DNA of 64,000 bases from Rhabdophis nuchalis (lineage: Eukaryota > Chordata > Lepidosauria > Squamata > Natricidae): assembly GCA_039707465.1 (NCBI GenBank), contig CM077645.1:60604850-60668849 (forward strand), in the 5' to 3' direction. Of the stretch, positions 38,913 through 51,500 are shown piece after piece (position 1 is the stretch's first letter; every line of letters starts with the position of its first letter). The translations under genes were made by a program, and so were the position numbers. The notes below the pieces were generated by a model, which was not told where the DNA came from, searched no databases, and saw only the letters and a program-made list of their open reading frames with translations.

Positions 38913-38951
38913 ACTTTTTCAATATAAAAAAAAAAGAGTACTTGTAAAGCT

Positions 38952-39879
38952 GTCATTCTAATAATCTTTGGTACTGAAATTGGAAGTTGGAGACAAATTA
39001 ATATTCATAGCAATAAAAATGTGCTTCTTTTGATGAGCAGCAATCTTTGCTAAAGATGCTGTTTTTGGCTGAAATTATATTTCAATTGATTATTAGTCAA
39101 CCAATTCAACTGTGGCTTCAATTACCTTTTAATCAATACTAGTATATGGAAATGTTAACTGCTGAAAGAGCTATTAATTAATTACCTTAGGTATCTAACA
39201 AAGGGATAAATATCCATTCTAAGGAATGATCATTCCATGGTTTGCAATGATAAGCAGATTACATTTATCTGGTAATTTTGGTGTGGGAAACGGAGAATAC
39301 CACAAAGCATTTATATTCCATTTAAAATGTTTCTCTGCCTAGCTCTCAGTAAATGGTACAATTTATCCTCTTTTATCCTCTTAAAATGCAGTTCTTTAAT
39401 GGCCATGTTAGCTAGAAATAATGGGACTTGTAGCTCAACATATCTCGAGGACTATTTGCAAGGCTGAGATTTAGAGTTATCTTTGTCCCTTCGCCTGCAG
39501 AATAAAAGCAGAGTCTGGTATTTGGGAACTAGGTCACAAAATTGAAAAAGTAGTTTGAAGAATCATGTTATCTGAGTATATGTATATGGAAGTATGAACA
39601 TCCTACCTAGCAATCTATATAAAAAGAAAGGCTATGAACATAAAAGAATTCTTGTTTTGTTTTCTTCTCATAGCTAAACTCACAGGATAAAATTTATATT
39701 AAAAAGCTTGCCATTGCTTTGAATATCTCAATTATGAATTATTCATTTGTCAGTTCACAACATAGGTACAATGAGATTGGTTGAGCTCCCTCAGTGCACA
39801 CCCCAACACAATACAACTCACAGTGAAGACAGAAAATCCCTAACCCAATAAATCATATTAACAAACACCCAGTCCTATT
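38952..39879. other. Intergenic, nothing recognised
   Basis: AT-rich sequence without gene or repeat I can name. Confidence 0.4.
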
Positions 39880-40520
39880 GCACCAGTGTGAACATGTTAC
39901 ATGTTGCGCCAGCCCTGCAAGTCCATCATATTATGTAGTTATGATGTTATTTTGCATTCAGGAGTCTGACAGCACACAGATAAAAACTGTTCTTCAGCCT
40001 GTTTGTGTGGCTGGCTATGCTTCTATATCTCCTTCCCAATGGAAGGAGGGTAAAGAAGTGCTGTTGAGAGTGTGAATCGTCCCTGAGGATTTTCCTCACT
40101 CTTCTCAGGCAGCGAGCCCTAGTGATCTCATCTAGTGGTATCAGGGGACAGCCCACAATACTTTGTGCTATGCTCACCACCCTCAGTAATGTTTTTCTAT
40201 CCGAGGCTGTCAAACCAGCATGTCATACTATAATGCAATAAGTGAGGATGCTTTCTATTGTGGACCGGTAAAAGGAGGTCATCAGTTGTTGTTCCACCCT
40301 GTTTTTTAGCAAGACCCTAAGGAAATTGAATCTCTGTTGGGCCTTCCTGGCCACATGGGCCCTGTTGTTCTTCCAGGTAAGGTCTTCGCTGAGATGAATT
40401 CCCAGGAATTTAAAGGAGGAGAGCCTCTCTACACAGCCCCCCTTGATGTAAAGTGGGGCAGATTCCTCTCTCTTCCTCCAGACATTCAACACCATCTCCT
40501 TGGTCTGTAGGAGGTAGTCA
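39880..40520 (-). mobile_element. Rex1/Babar-like (CR1 superfamily) LINE fragment
   Basis: Minus-strand frames 40495-40223 and 40213-39947 are consecutive parts of one RT C-terminus: SSFKFLGIHLSEDLTWKNN, ARKAQQRFNFLRVLLKNRV, TSFYRSTIESILTYCIIVWY, then LTASDRKTLLRVV, TRARCLRRVRKILRDDSH and LLPLGRRYRSI. Only a break near 40215-40225 separates them, so it is only moderately decayed. The catalytic core and 5' part are missing. The clade name is from memory of this protein family. Confidence 0.82.
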
Positions 40521-40639
40521 ATTGAAATGAGAATTACTCACACTTGCCCCTTTTCTACTTTTTGGGGGTTTTTAAATAGTTTTTAATGTTTTGATAATTA
40601 ATGATAATAGTAATTTTACACATTCATTCAATATTCCTA

Positions 40640-40705
40640 GCTTGTACATTGCCCAGAGTTGCTTTTGGCGAGATGGGAGGTAATATAAAATAGATAAATA
40701 AGAAA
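40640..40705 (+). mobile_element. LINE 3' tail fragment (CR1/L2 type)
   Basis: The stretch tgtacattgcccagagttgc, then gagatgggaggtaatataaa and (gata)-rich end, is the conserved terminal hairpin region of CR1-superfamily LINEs. Confidence 0.65.
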
Positions 40706-43060
40706 TGTTACCATTTTTTTTTCATTTCTATACTCTGTGTTTTGTCTTTTGCTAGAGAAATGAGAAATTTATCATATCACTTTATTTTAAAGGGAAGTAT
40801 ATGAGCATACCTATGTGGCAATGTACAGAAATAAACATGGACTGATATAGGTGGGTGAATTTATGAATATATTTTGAATGGGAAATTTCTTATCAAGAAG
40901 CTAAAATTGCTTCTGAAGTTTCATTGGAAACTATTTTACATGTCTAATTTAGTAGCTAATATCCAGTGCCAAGAAAAAAAAAGATATATCTTTAAAAGAT
41001 TTGTTCCATCTTTGAATGCAGGGCACAATGAATTTGTATCCGCTGAGCATTCCATACTTATATTTCAAAACCTATAGCCCACTAAACATGAAACTTTTGT
41101 TCAAATTTCAAGGATTTTGATCGCCCAAGTGAATAGACACTGCCTATTGATTTTTCCCTTACAATGACTCTTGGATAACCTATTTTCTCATTTATTTTTA
41201 ACGACAGCTCATGAGATTTTACAGCAATTCTGCCCAACCTCCTAATATCAAAATCCCTCCTTGACCCTGAAAATTGTAATTCTGCTATAGATCACAGCTG
41301 CTGAATATTACCTTTTACTAAGCTGGTTAAATAAAATATGTCCAAATCACTAGATCCCACAGGCCATGCCTGAAATTCTAATTATACTGGGTCTGTATTT
41401 TTATACTGTACTGTGCAGAAAAAAGCACCACGCTTATTCAAAGTCCACAACAAAGTGAGAGAATCCAGAATGTACTTCTAGTTTTGAAAAACTAAGGGGG
41501 AAATGGTGATGCAGCTCTTCAATGATTTTCCAGAACAACCTTTCCAAAACAAAAAACAAAAAACAACCCACCCTCAAATGCTTTTCAACTACCGAATGTA
41601 ATAAAATCTAGCAATCATGGTTTTGGTGCATCAGTGTTTGAGAGAAAGAGAGAGTGGATGGGTAATTTGATTTGGATTTGTTTCAAAAAGTTAAACTCAG
41701 AAGGAGACTGGATAAATCAAACAGAGATCTGCAGTGTCTTAGAAAAAACTGAAATGAAAAATTGAGTGGCTTGGCATAGTCAAAATGGCAAGGAGAAAGA
41801 AAGAAAAGGAGAATAACAAGTATTTCATTTGCCCTGTGGTTGGATACAGAAGCAGCTAAGCATCTACAGTATGTCTTCTTTTTGCCTGATGTTCAAGTAT
41901 ATGAATTGTCTCACCAAGAACATCTATATCTCACCAGGGATGGGTAGTGTTCTTTCCATGAGAATCACAAAACACGGCAAGGAAACAGTGTTTTCTATTT
42001 TCCTTCATTTCAATTCTCCCAAAATATCCTCAACTTCTTCTAACTCTAGTAAAACCAACACGAAAGGATACATGTCATTATCGAGTTTCTGGGTACGATC
42101 TCTTGTGACTTAGTCGTCAGAATGATATACTGTACATTTCTTTTTTTAAAAACTTTGTAGGTTTTAACATCTGTGCATATTAAATTATAGGTGTTGTTTT
42201 AATAGGACACTTTTACCAGTATTATGATAGGATCCTTTTTCTACAGAATTTTATTAGAGATTTTTTTCCTGTTGTATATAAACTGCATTTTAATGAGGTT
42301 AATCTATTTTCTAACAGCATTATCAAATAGATGCAAACTGAATCCCCAGCCAACTTATCAACAGCAACACTCTGTTTTCACTGCATCAAGTTCCAGCTTT
42401 TTGCCGTGATGGGAAAAAAGAAATCTTGCAACTGTAGCAGTAGGAAACTGGGACCTGGAGTAGTGGAAATGACTCAAAGATGTCATTCTTTAATTGCAGA
42501 AGAGTCACTGAGCTTTCTGGGTGGGTTTAAACCATATATGCCAATGTACTAGGAATTTTACAATAAGATCTAGAAAATACAGATATTTTTATTCTGTAAT
42601 TATTTTCTATTACTGCTCAGGCATAAAATATTGGCTGAAGTGTCTGGATGAATTTTAAAAAAAATTAAAGAGGCTCAATGTCTCTAACATCCAGATAATT
42701 AAACCCCTAGTCCAGATGTTTTGAACTTTGGCCACATCAGTCCAGGCAGAATTCCGATTCAAGAGAATTGTAGTCCAAATCATGTGAAGGATACCAAAAA
42801 GTCTATTCTAAATGTAGAAGGTAAGCTATTAAATTTAAATAAAAGAGACTGAGGTGGAACAATTAATGAGCCATGAAGCTTACTGGTTTGCATTGGTCAA
42901 TATCATTTATTTAGTTTTGGTTCATTGTGCTGCATGACAAATTCTTGTGATTTATCAAACATGGATTTTGAAGGGAGGGGGAGAGGTGCAAGCTTCTATA
43001 GCCAGGAGGCTTCTTGTTGTTTATACAAGAACAAGTCAGCCAAAATGTTTATTTTTATTT
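40706..43060. other. Intergenic, nothing recognised
   Basis: No gene. Low-complexity A-runs and short open frames only. Confidence 0.4.
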
Positions 43061-43340
<280 letters not shown>

Positions 43341-44760
43341 GGTTCATCCCAGTCTTCCAGATTTAGACCAGATTTAGTGTCTTTATCCACCTATCAAAAT
43401 TTCCCCAAGAATGTGGGATAGGGAGAGGTTGTTTGTTATTTGGTGGTATTGAAGATATCATTGCTGGATGTAAGCTGTTCCAAGTAAAGCTGCCTTTTGC
43501 AATTGACTAGTGGTGATCTTGATGGTGTTTAAGTGGTTCTCCAGATGTTTTGGAAATTTTGGAAACTACTTATGCTTGCACATCTTTGTATTAACATATT
43601 TTTCAGAGTATAAGATGCACCTTTTTCCCTCAAAAAAGAGGCTGAAAATCTGGCTGCATCTTATACACTGAATATAGCATTTTTTGTCTCGCAAAACCCC
43701 TCCCCCTTCACCAAAATGGCCATGCAGAGCCTGTAGGTCAGAGGGCTCCTGAGGACTGTGGAGGGCAGAAATGAGGGAAAACAGGCCGTTTTTTGCTCAA
43801 TTTTGCTCCCTCCCACCCAGCCTCCAGAGCACTCTATAAGCCTCCTAAAGGAATCCATGCAATTTTTTTGACAAAAAAATGGGCCCATTTTTGGGAGGCC
43901 TGTAGAGTGAAAAAACTTTTTTTTAAAAAAAATGCCTCTTCAAAAGCTTGGTGCATCTTATACTCCGGTGCATCTTGTACGCCGAAAGATTTTCTGCATT
44001 TTTTTCTCTTCTATTCTGCAGTCTTCAGGCAGTGCAGTGTCTGTGACATAGACCTTTGTCTTTCTTATTAACAAATCTGGGTTATTGTGTGGCAGGTGCT
44101 TATCTGTTTGAATTCTAAAGTTCCAGAGTACCTTAGCTTTTTGATTTTCTGTTTGTCTATTTTGCAGTTACACCAGTTCTTTCCAGCAGGCAATTGGTAT
44201 TTCTTCCAGATATTTCAATGCACCATTGTTGCTACTTTGTTGGGCTGTTGTTTGTAGTAATCCTGTTTGATCGTCTTGCAGCAACTAACTAGATCTTCCA
44301 TTATTATTTCTTCTGCTTCTTTGCTGAGGTAGCATTTGCTGCCTGTTGCTGTTTTTTCAAGTCTGGATTTGTATTATTTATTATTTTATTGCTTTTATAT
44401 ACTTGGTTGTTCTTCACATAATTTTTTAGATCCAGACTGGTCTAAACACTATCATAGGATAGTGTTTATGGCATTATGATGACAGGAGTTCGACTCATCT
44501 GAAAGCATTGAAAAAGCAATATAAATGGATTGAAGTGAGAGATACCAATTGCAATGAACAACTGATACTAGAGATGCAGCTTAGTAGGGTTGGGTTGTTG
44601 TTGGTTTGTAAATAATTGATTCTGATGTGTTACAATCTGGCTTTTTGTTTGATAATTCAGTTTTCACTTCTACTTGTAAAATAGATAAGTTCTTCTAGTT
44701 TTGCTCTGCGTTTTCCTTATTTGATCATGCAATTCTGGAGATGGAAAAAGAAAGAAAAAT
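43341..44760 (-). mobile_element. R4/Dong-like LINE 3' part, interrupted
   Basis: Minus-strand translation near 44060-44120 gives FRIQTDKHLPHNNPDLLIRK followed by TKVYVTDTALPEDCRIEEK, the restriction-like endonuclease region (RPD...D.A.P.D pattern) of R4-type non-LTR elements. Upstream on the same strand are decayed segments with QQPNKVATMVH. The 3' UTR part lies at 43341-43590, and the triplet tail follows. A DNA element at 43594-43990 splits the copy. Frames are broken in several places. Confidence 0.68.
43594..43990. mobile_element. TA-flanked non-autonomous DNA element, short copy
   Basis: It begins acatatttttcagagtataa and ends with gtgcatcttgtacgccgaaa, related to the ends of 25670-26571. 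The interiors share ccttcaccaaaatggc and aaaaatgggc motifs. It inserted into the R4-like LINE and so is younger than it. Confidence 0.75.
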
Positions 44761-46619
44761 CAATGTATATGCCTGAATATCAATGGAAGATTTCGGAAAT
44801 ATCACCACATTTCTTCATTTCATGTCCCTGTGTTAACATCACCGCATTGTCTTTAGGTCTTTGCTTGGCCTACAATGAATTATGTTAGCATTTCTGCCAC
44901 TAACACTTTTTCTGTTGCTATTGTTCAAGATTTTTTAAAAGAAGGTCAAAAAGACAAGCACAAAGAGAAAAAAGATTGCATAGAAAAATAAATTTTGACA
45001 AAGGGGAAGGAGAAAAACATATAGGGAATATTTAAGTCTGCTTTGTGCTTTTGTGATCTATTGTATCTCATCCTATTCCAGATGATGTTTAATTGTCTTG
45101 TAAATGTATTATGTGCTGGCTTGTATTTTGGCAGTAAGCATATTTTAATTTGGATATTATAGAGTAATATACAAGGAGAATTTATTGTGCCACAATCTAA
45201 CTTACTGCTACAGAGTATTTAATGACCCTTGGGTCTGGTCTGTCTTTTATCTGATTTGCTCATTCTTTGCCAATATCATGCCACAGAAGACAAATGTAAG
45301 AAAACAGGAATGATCTTTATATATTTTCCTTCCTGGACATAAAATAAAATGATAATAGGTGGTGAGTAGCGTAAGGTTGGTTCTTAATTGTGTGATGGGG
45401 GAGTTTTCAGGGCAACACAAAGAAAATTATATGCACAATTACTGTTGTTAACAGAGTCTTGGCATGTAACTCCCAGCACCGCAGGCTGGGAAAACCTCCC
45501 TATGCATGTTTAATGGGGTTTGGGTTACTCTGGTCCTAAGGCTGTATCTCTTTTCTAAAGTGTCCTGCATGACACAAAGGCAGAACTGAATACAGGAGCA
45601 ATTTATTTCCTATCATTTCTTTGACCGGCATTCTTTTTTTTTTTTTTTAGTCTTTTTTGCCACATTGTAGGAAATCATTTCTGGCAATTGCTGCTGTAGT
45701 CAAGCAGTGTATTATTTATTTTGCATACATCTAAGTAAAAAAACACAGTGATGGACACCTTTACATAGGTGAATAACAAAGAGTTTTTAAGCCTGAGCAA
45801 TGCCTATATAGTGTAGCAAAGTAATCCAGAGAAAATTGTGCATAAATGTTTCAATAATCATGTCCTTTCTCTCAGGGTTGCTAAGATAAGTTTGAAGTCT
45901 GCTCCTGTAACTAGGTCACTAATATTTCAAATTGTCACATCCTTTTCTATTTCTTAGTCATTGTATGTATAGTGATTGTTTTGTTTGTTTTCCTCTTTAC
46001 TAAAGAAACTTATCTCAAGCATGGAAAACCTTTAATTGCAGTATCTTAAATAAAATTAAATTCTAATCACAATTAATAGTATGGCAAATAAAAAGTTTAA
46101 ATTTATAGCTACATGATGCTATTGATTCAAGTTTGTTCTATTCGGTTTTGATGCCTCTTTTTAAAAAAATTCTGCCCATTGAAATGTTTTAATCTTTCCA
46201 TTGTGGAAAGTTTGGTATGAATAAAAAGAAGCATTATAAACTGAAAATAGAAGTAATAGTGGGGTTTTTTGTAAAAAAAATAATTCGATTTTTAAGTGGA
46301 CAATGAGACTGAGAGCAGTAACAAATACACGTACAAATTTTTGAAAAGATTTTGGTCCTTTTCAAATTTACAGAACTGCATTCTAACTTCTCCAGATATT
46401 TCTATCTGTCTGGAGGAAATATTGAAACTTTAAAAGCAATCATTATGCCTAACAGGTTTCTATAGCATTGTACTTCGGTTCATAGAACATAGCTTTTTGT
46501 GTTCTCCATAGTAAGCATCTTGAAGTTATAGACACATGTGTCCCAAGATGACCCTTAAATGATGCACCTGGTATAAGTGTGGGGGGGGGGGCGGTTGGGG
46601 GAAACTACGCTGATCAAAA
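44761..46619. other. Intergenic, nothing recognised
   Basis: No gene. A T-run at 45629-45649 and a G-run at 46580-46591 are the only simple sequences of note. Confidence 0.4.
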
Positions 46620-46990
46620 TTGATAGAGAAAATCCCCACGATTAAGGAAGCCAAATATCCATAGCCACTCAGTCTTCTCAGAAGTGAACTTAAATATTTC
46701 CCTCTCCATCCAGACCTATCCACTTTTCAGCCACTGCAACAGGAGACTTACGGCATTACTTGGGTAGTCTGGAATGGAGTTGGATATCATCAGCATATGG
46801 GTGACCCCAGACCTTAAGCTGACAAGATATCCAGTATTTTCATGTAGATGTTATGAACAGGAGTGGGGAAGGGGAAGAGTGTTAAACTGTGCCATAGTCA
46901 AGTGATCTTCAAGGATAGCTCTACATAGGACACATTGCAATAGTAGAGCTGTGAGAAGGCTACAGCATGAGTCAATGTCTGAAGTGAGAC
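46620..46990 (-). mobile_element. Old L2-like reverse transcriptase fragment
   Basis: The + strand tggatatcatcagcatatgg is a decayed reverse complement of the YADDTQLYI-coding block, preceded by cactcagtcttctcagaagt (compare the KTEWLWL block at 37.6 kb) and followed by atgttatgaacaggagtggg. The order agrees with the intact copies. Many indels are present. Confidence 0.6.
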
Positions 46991-48584
46991 AAATTTAAGT
47001 CACTCACATTATATTTATACGCTTTCATTAACACCAAGCATTATTCTCAGCTAAAATTTATTTTTAAATGGAAGCTTGAAAGTATAGTAGTTATTCGCTT
47101 TTTCATTTAAATACATGCCAATCCCAAAATAGTTTTATTTTGTGATATTTGTAAACAACTAAGTGAACGCTCTGAATTGCAAGTAGCAGAAGTAAATATC
47201 GTACACAGAGCAAGTAAAATAGTTTCAAAGATGTAAATCAGCTTACAAGAAGCTATGATAGGGAGGACATGTTATGGTTTGATCAACTATTTTTATTAAA
47301 GCTACAAATGTCATTTGATAAAGCAAACTTTTTACTTTATTTTTTCAGAGTGTTTGTCAAATAGATTTCATGTTTTCATCACATAGAATGTATTTTCACA
47401 GAACAAAGATTTCTCTTACATAGCTATTAAGACATGCAATACACAACACTTTCTGAACTGCTGTTATTCTCAGTTCTGTTGTTTTATTTTCAGGTGTTTC
47501 ATAATTTGTTCAGTATTCACTTCTTGACTGATTTTGAACCAGATTTAGTCAGATCATGTCCGGTTCCCCATCATGTTTACTTAAAAGTCAGCCATTGAGA
47601 GTTCAATAGCATTTGTGATTTTGTGATTTAAACTTGCGGTCCTAAGTTATTTTCTTGAAATAAATGCCAAGAACAAAATGAAACTTATTTTCATCAAGCT
47701 TGCACACAAGGCCCTTGTGTATACATCCAGCTGCATGTGCATACAAAACCATTTTCTTTGACATGATCCTATGTGCTGCAGATGCTTCCCCACGAGGGTC
47801 CTCAAAGTTCTGAGACACTGATTTATTTTCATTCAGCTAGAGAAGAATTAAGTGGTTGTTTTACACTGAAACCCACATACACTTGCATTATCCAACCACA
47901 GAAAATGTTTTCAATAACATTTATTCAAAGTCTGATTTGACCAAAAAAAAATATCACCCTTTTATTTGCAGTGTCTACTACTCATTGTTACGATTGCCAT
48001 TATGGACTTAATTATTAATTAAGCTCCCTTTATTTGTTCTTTGTTACTCTAGTCTTACACCAAAAGTCATTAGTTATTGGCTTTCTCATCTCAATTTGTT
48101 CATTTTTAATTGTAGAATTATTATTATTACAATTAGATGACAGAAGCTATAGTTGTAGCTGCCCTATAGAATAGCATCTCCTTGAGGTCTGTATGGTCCT
48201 ACTGGCTCTTCCAGCAGATCCTGCAGTATGGTGAAGTAATCTTCCACTAGATACTTGTATCCTATGGATACTTCATTAATACTTCTCTATTCCTGTTTTT
48301 TTTAATAATTATTGTTTTGACTTGCTTACCCTGTTTCGATGTAATATTAACCATTTTGTTTTATATGTTTTCTAACAGGGAATTGTCATCTTTACCTAAC
48401 AAGCCAGATAAAACCACTGCCAACCAATTGTGTCTTTTTTCCCCTTAACATAGCTGCATAGAGCTATTTCAATAATTAAGGTGGCACACAATATGATAAA
48501 TATATAAATAAATAAATAAAAAAGTGTCAGTCAATAAAGTCATTTTATAATGGAAAACAACAACCAAACAACTGCGGGACATCC
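46991..48584. other. Intergenic, nothing recognised
   Basis: No gene or named repeat seen. Confidence 0.4.
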
Positions 48585-48817
48585 ACAGGTGAAATTCAGC
48601 AGGTTCTGACAGGTTCTGGAGAACCGGTAGTGGAAATTTTGAGTAGTTCAGAGAATACCACATCTGGCTGGCTCCAGAGTGAGGTGGGAATGGAGATTTT
48701 GCAGTATCCTTCCCCAGGAGTGGAGAGGGAATGGAGATTTTGCAGTATCCTTCCCCTGCCACGCCCACCAAGCTACACCACAGAACCGATAGTAAAAAAA
48801 ATTGAATTTTGCCCTTG
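48585..48817 (-). mobile_element. hAT-type non-autonomous element (CAGTGGTGGGATTC family)
   Basis: Reverse complement of the family at 54477-54750, with shared ggttctggagaaccggtagt and atttgcagtatccttcccc-like blocks, one of them duplicated (48690-48715 and 48730-48755). The flanks gggacatc and agggcatc match at six of eight positions. Confidence 0.72.
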
Positions 48818-49194
48818 AGGGCATCCTTAATGAGCTACCATCCAAGTAGCAATTTTAAAGAGAAATCACAAAGAGGGAAGTTTTTAAATAAAAGTATGGT
48901 GGGATCCTTTAAAAGCCCAAATAATACAATGTCATCCAATTATAGTCCAGTTCAAACACAATGCTAAATAAAAAATAAATAAGCCACTATATGCTTAGGA
49001 AAGAGACAAACTAGGTTAGTCTACCCACAGTTGCATTTTTAATAATATATGTAAATTAGATTTGGGAAAAGAAAATTGACATAATCTGTTGGCAATTATA
49101 GCATCTGGTGAGAAAAGACTGTGAGAAAAGAATGACAATTCCAGAAAGAAGGTAATGTTCTAGTTATCTGTATTTCTTCTTCACAAAGTGTTAA

Positions 49195-49280
49195 ATTTAT
49201 ATATGTTTTAAATTGCCTATGCACCGCCCCGAGTCCCTTCGGGGAAAGGGCGCGGTATATAAATTTAATAAACTATAAAC
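49195..49280 (+). mobile_element. LINE 3' tail fragment (L2 type)
   Basis: The stretch tgcaccgccccgagtccctt, then gaaagggcgcggtatataaa and aataaactataaac, matches the L2-like 3' end at 5.6 kb. Coding sequence is absent. Confidence 0.75.
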
Positions 49281-51119
49281 TAGACTATCCAGTAAATGAC
49301 TACCTAGTAAAATTGTGACAAAGGAAAGATAGTATCTTAATTGAAACAGGGGGGAAAACCTAGGTGGAAATTTTTTTACAACAGGACCATAATTTATGGA
49401 CAGATAATCCTGAACTGGAATGAAACATTTAGAACAGCTTTATAACAACTAGTCCAATTTACCCTCATTCAGTGAAGATTTAAGTCTTCATTATAATACA
49501 CACTTGGATGGAGGCAAATCTCACTGACCAAAATAAGACTCAAAACTCAGTGCTTTAACTCATTAAGGCAGAAAATGAAAAATAACTACCATATAATATT
49601 CATTTGGAAGAAGGAGTATGGAAAAGGAAAGAAACTCTAAAAGCAAAGCCATAGGCTTTAGTTAGATCCTAAGGGCACTTACAGAAATAAGGACTCTCTT
49701 TCACAAAGATTAGAGGCCCAGATCAGGAGGGTGATGGATTTGATGTCTGGTTTTGTATAAGCTATATGTTCCAATGTCCAGCATATTTCACATTATACTT
49801 CATATAATGTGTTCAGGGAGAAGGAGAAGGAGGACGCCAGATCCAGTGTGACCACTGCATGAGTGTGAATATATATTAGTTTAAGGGGATGATTGTAAAA
49901 CTTTGCATCACCCTTTGATAAGTATTAACATGGTTCTTGTCACTTTAAATTAACTTTAGATAAGAGGGAGTGACAGAAACATGAAGATGTATGAACTATA
50001 TTTGACTGATATTCTGTCAAATATTGCATGGGGTTATGATCCACAACTTTTCCCATCTGCTGCTCAAACCTGAACCCTTGAATGCACAGTGGATTAATTA
50101 TCATATTTTGTTCTGATTTCACTTAGTGTAAAAGACTTTGAATGTTAAACGTACTCTCAGAAATGAAAGGCAGACAAGAGTGACTTGTGGGTGTGAATAT
50201 GGAGATTTTCTGTGCAGTGATTATATTTTTAAACCAATTCATTTAATAAAAAAAGTAAATAAATAATAGCAAACTCAAATTTTCACTATCCTGATGTAGC
50301 CAGAAGAGCATGCAAAATTTGTACCGGTATATATTAAAATATACTGAAATATAAGTTTCATTGTTTGCAGCAATTCTGAGAGGTTTTCTTATGAATTTCA
50401 TCGCTATAGAGTACAGCTGGGCAATCTTTTAGTGTTGGAGACTGTTCTTAAAATTTGACAAATAGTGCAATGTTAACATCTGTAAAGAGTGATGGTAGCA
50501 TTAGGAATATGCTGGTTTCTTTACTTTTACATTTTGTTTAGCCTACTTTAAGGCTTACATATTATCTTTAAGATTCAAATGATGGATGACTTTTAGCTCC
50601 TTGACTGCATGCCACCACAGAATATTTCAGGAGCTGCAAATTAAGGGAAAGATGAAGTTCAGGTTACCTGGGTCCTCTTGGAGAGCATAAGGAAATCTCA
50701 TGTTAAACACTTTTAACATTTATATCAAAGGAATAAGTGAAGTTACATCAATATGAATCTTTATTCACCAAGAATGTAGAGAGATGTCATATGACGGCTC
50801 TTGGAACGATTCTCAAGAAGCTTTCGAAAATGTTTTGATCAACAAAAGACTGCATGTGTTCTATTCCTAATTCTGTCATTGAGATATGATGAGAGTAGAA
50901 TTGAAAGCTTTAAAGCAAAAAATGGCCCATATCTAAATCTGAGTTCTATATCCAGAAGCATTCAAGGGAGTTGCATATTTCAGAAAAGAGTCTGATAGGT
51001 AGAAGCAGAAAACACTTGAGTTTTGGTAAAAAAGCCCATAAGGCCTATTCTAAACATGAATCCAACAGGTTATGGCTTCTAGATTAGGCTAACTCAGATG
51101 TTTGTCCTAAAGTATAGAA
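49281..51119. other. Intergenic, nothing recognised
   Basis: No gene or repeat that I can name. Confidence 0.4.
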
Positions 51120-51500
51120 TTTGAGCGCTAAAGAATTGAGGCCTTTGAACTATGGTGCTCAGGAAGACTCCTGATAGTCCCTTGGACTACAAGGTGATCA
51201 AACCAGTCAGTCCTAGAGGAGATCAACCCTGACTGCTCTTTAGAAGGCCAGATGCTAAAGATGAAACTCAAATACATTGGCCACCTCATGAGAAGGAAAG
51301 ACTCACTGGAGAAGAGCCTAATAGTGGGAATGATTGAGGGCAAAAGAAAAAGGGGATGACAGATGACTGAATTGAGTCACTGAAGCAGTCACCATTAGCT
51401 TAAATGGACTCCAGCAGATGGTAGAGGACAGGAAGGCCTGGGGTAACGTTGTCCGTGGGGTCACAATGGGTTGGACACAATTTCGTGACTAACAACAACA
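51120..51500 (+). mobile_element. RTE-BovB LINE, 3' end
   Basis: The sequence follows the BovB 3' region closely: gaattgaggcctttgaacta, tagtcccttggactacaagg, tcaaaccagtcagtcctaga, catgagaaggaaagactcac, ctccagcagatggtagagga and ggttggacacaatttcgtga, ending in the (AAC)n tail at about 51490-51500. It is severely 5'-truncated, with no usable frame. BovB is abundant in squamates and ruminants and is a known case of horizontal transfer. Identification is from memory of the consensus. Confidence 0.88.

Larger units (their letters stand above)
38001..38951 (+). mobile_element. ORF1-only L1-type retroelement (HAL1-like) with target duplication
   Basis: A complete insertion: an 18-bp direct repeat AAGAGTACTTGTAAAGCT at 38001-38018 and again at 38934-38951 flanks a unit that begins inside L1 ORF1, runs to the ORF1 stop, continues through about 250 bp of 3' UTR, an AATAAA signal and a poly(A) run. 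No ORF2 (endonuclease/RT) sequence lies between ORF1 and the tail. This is the layout of mammalian half-L1 elements, or of an internally deleted/spliced L1 copied in trans. The perfect duplication and open frame indicate a young event. Confidence 0.88.
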
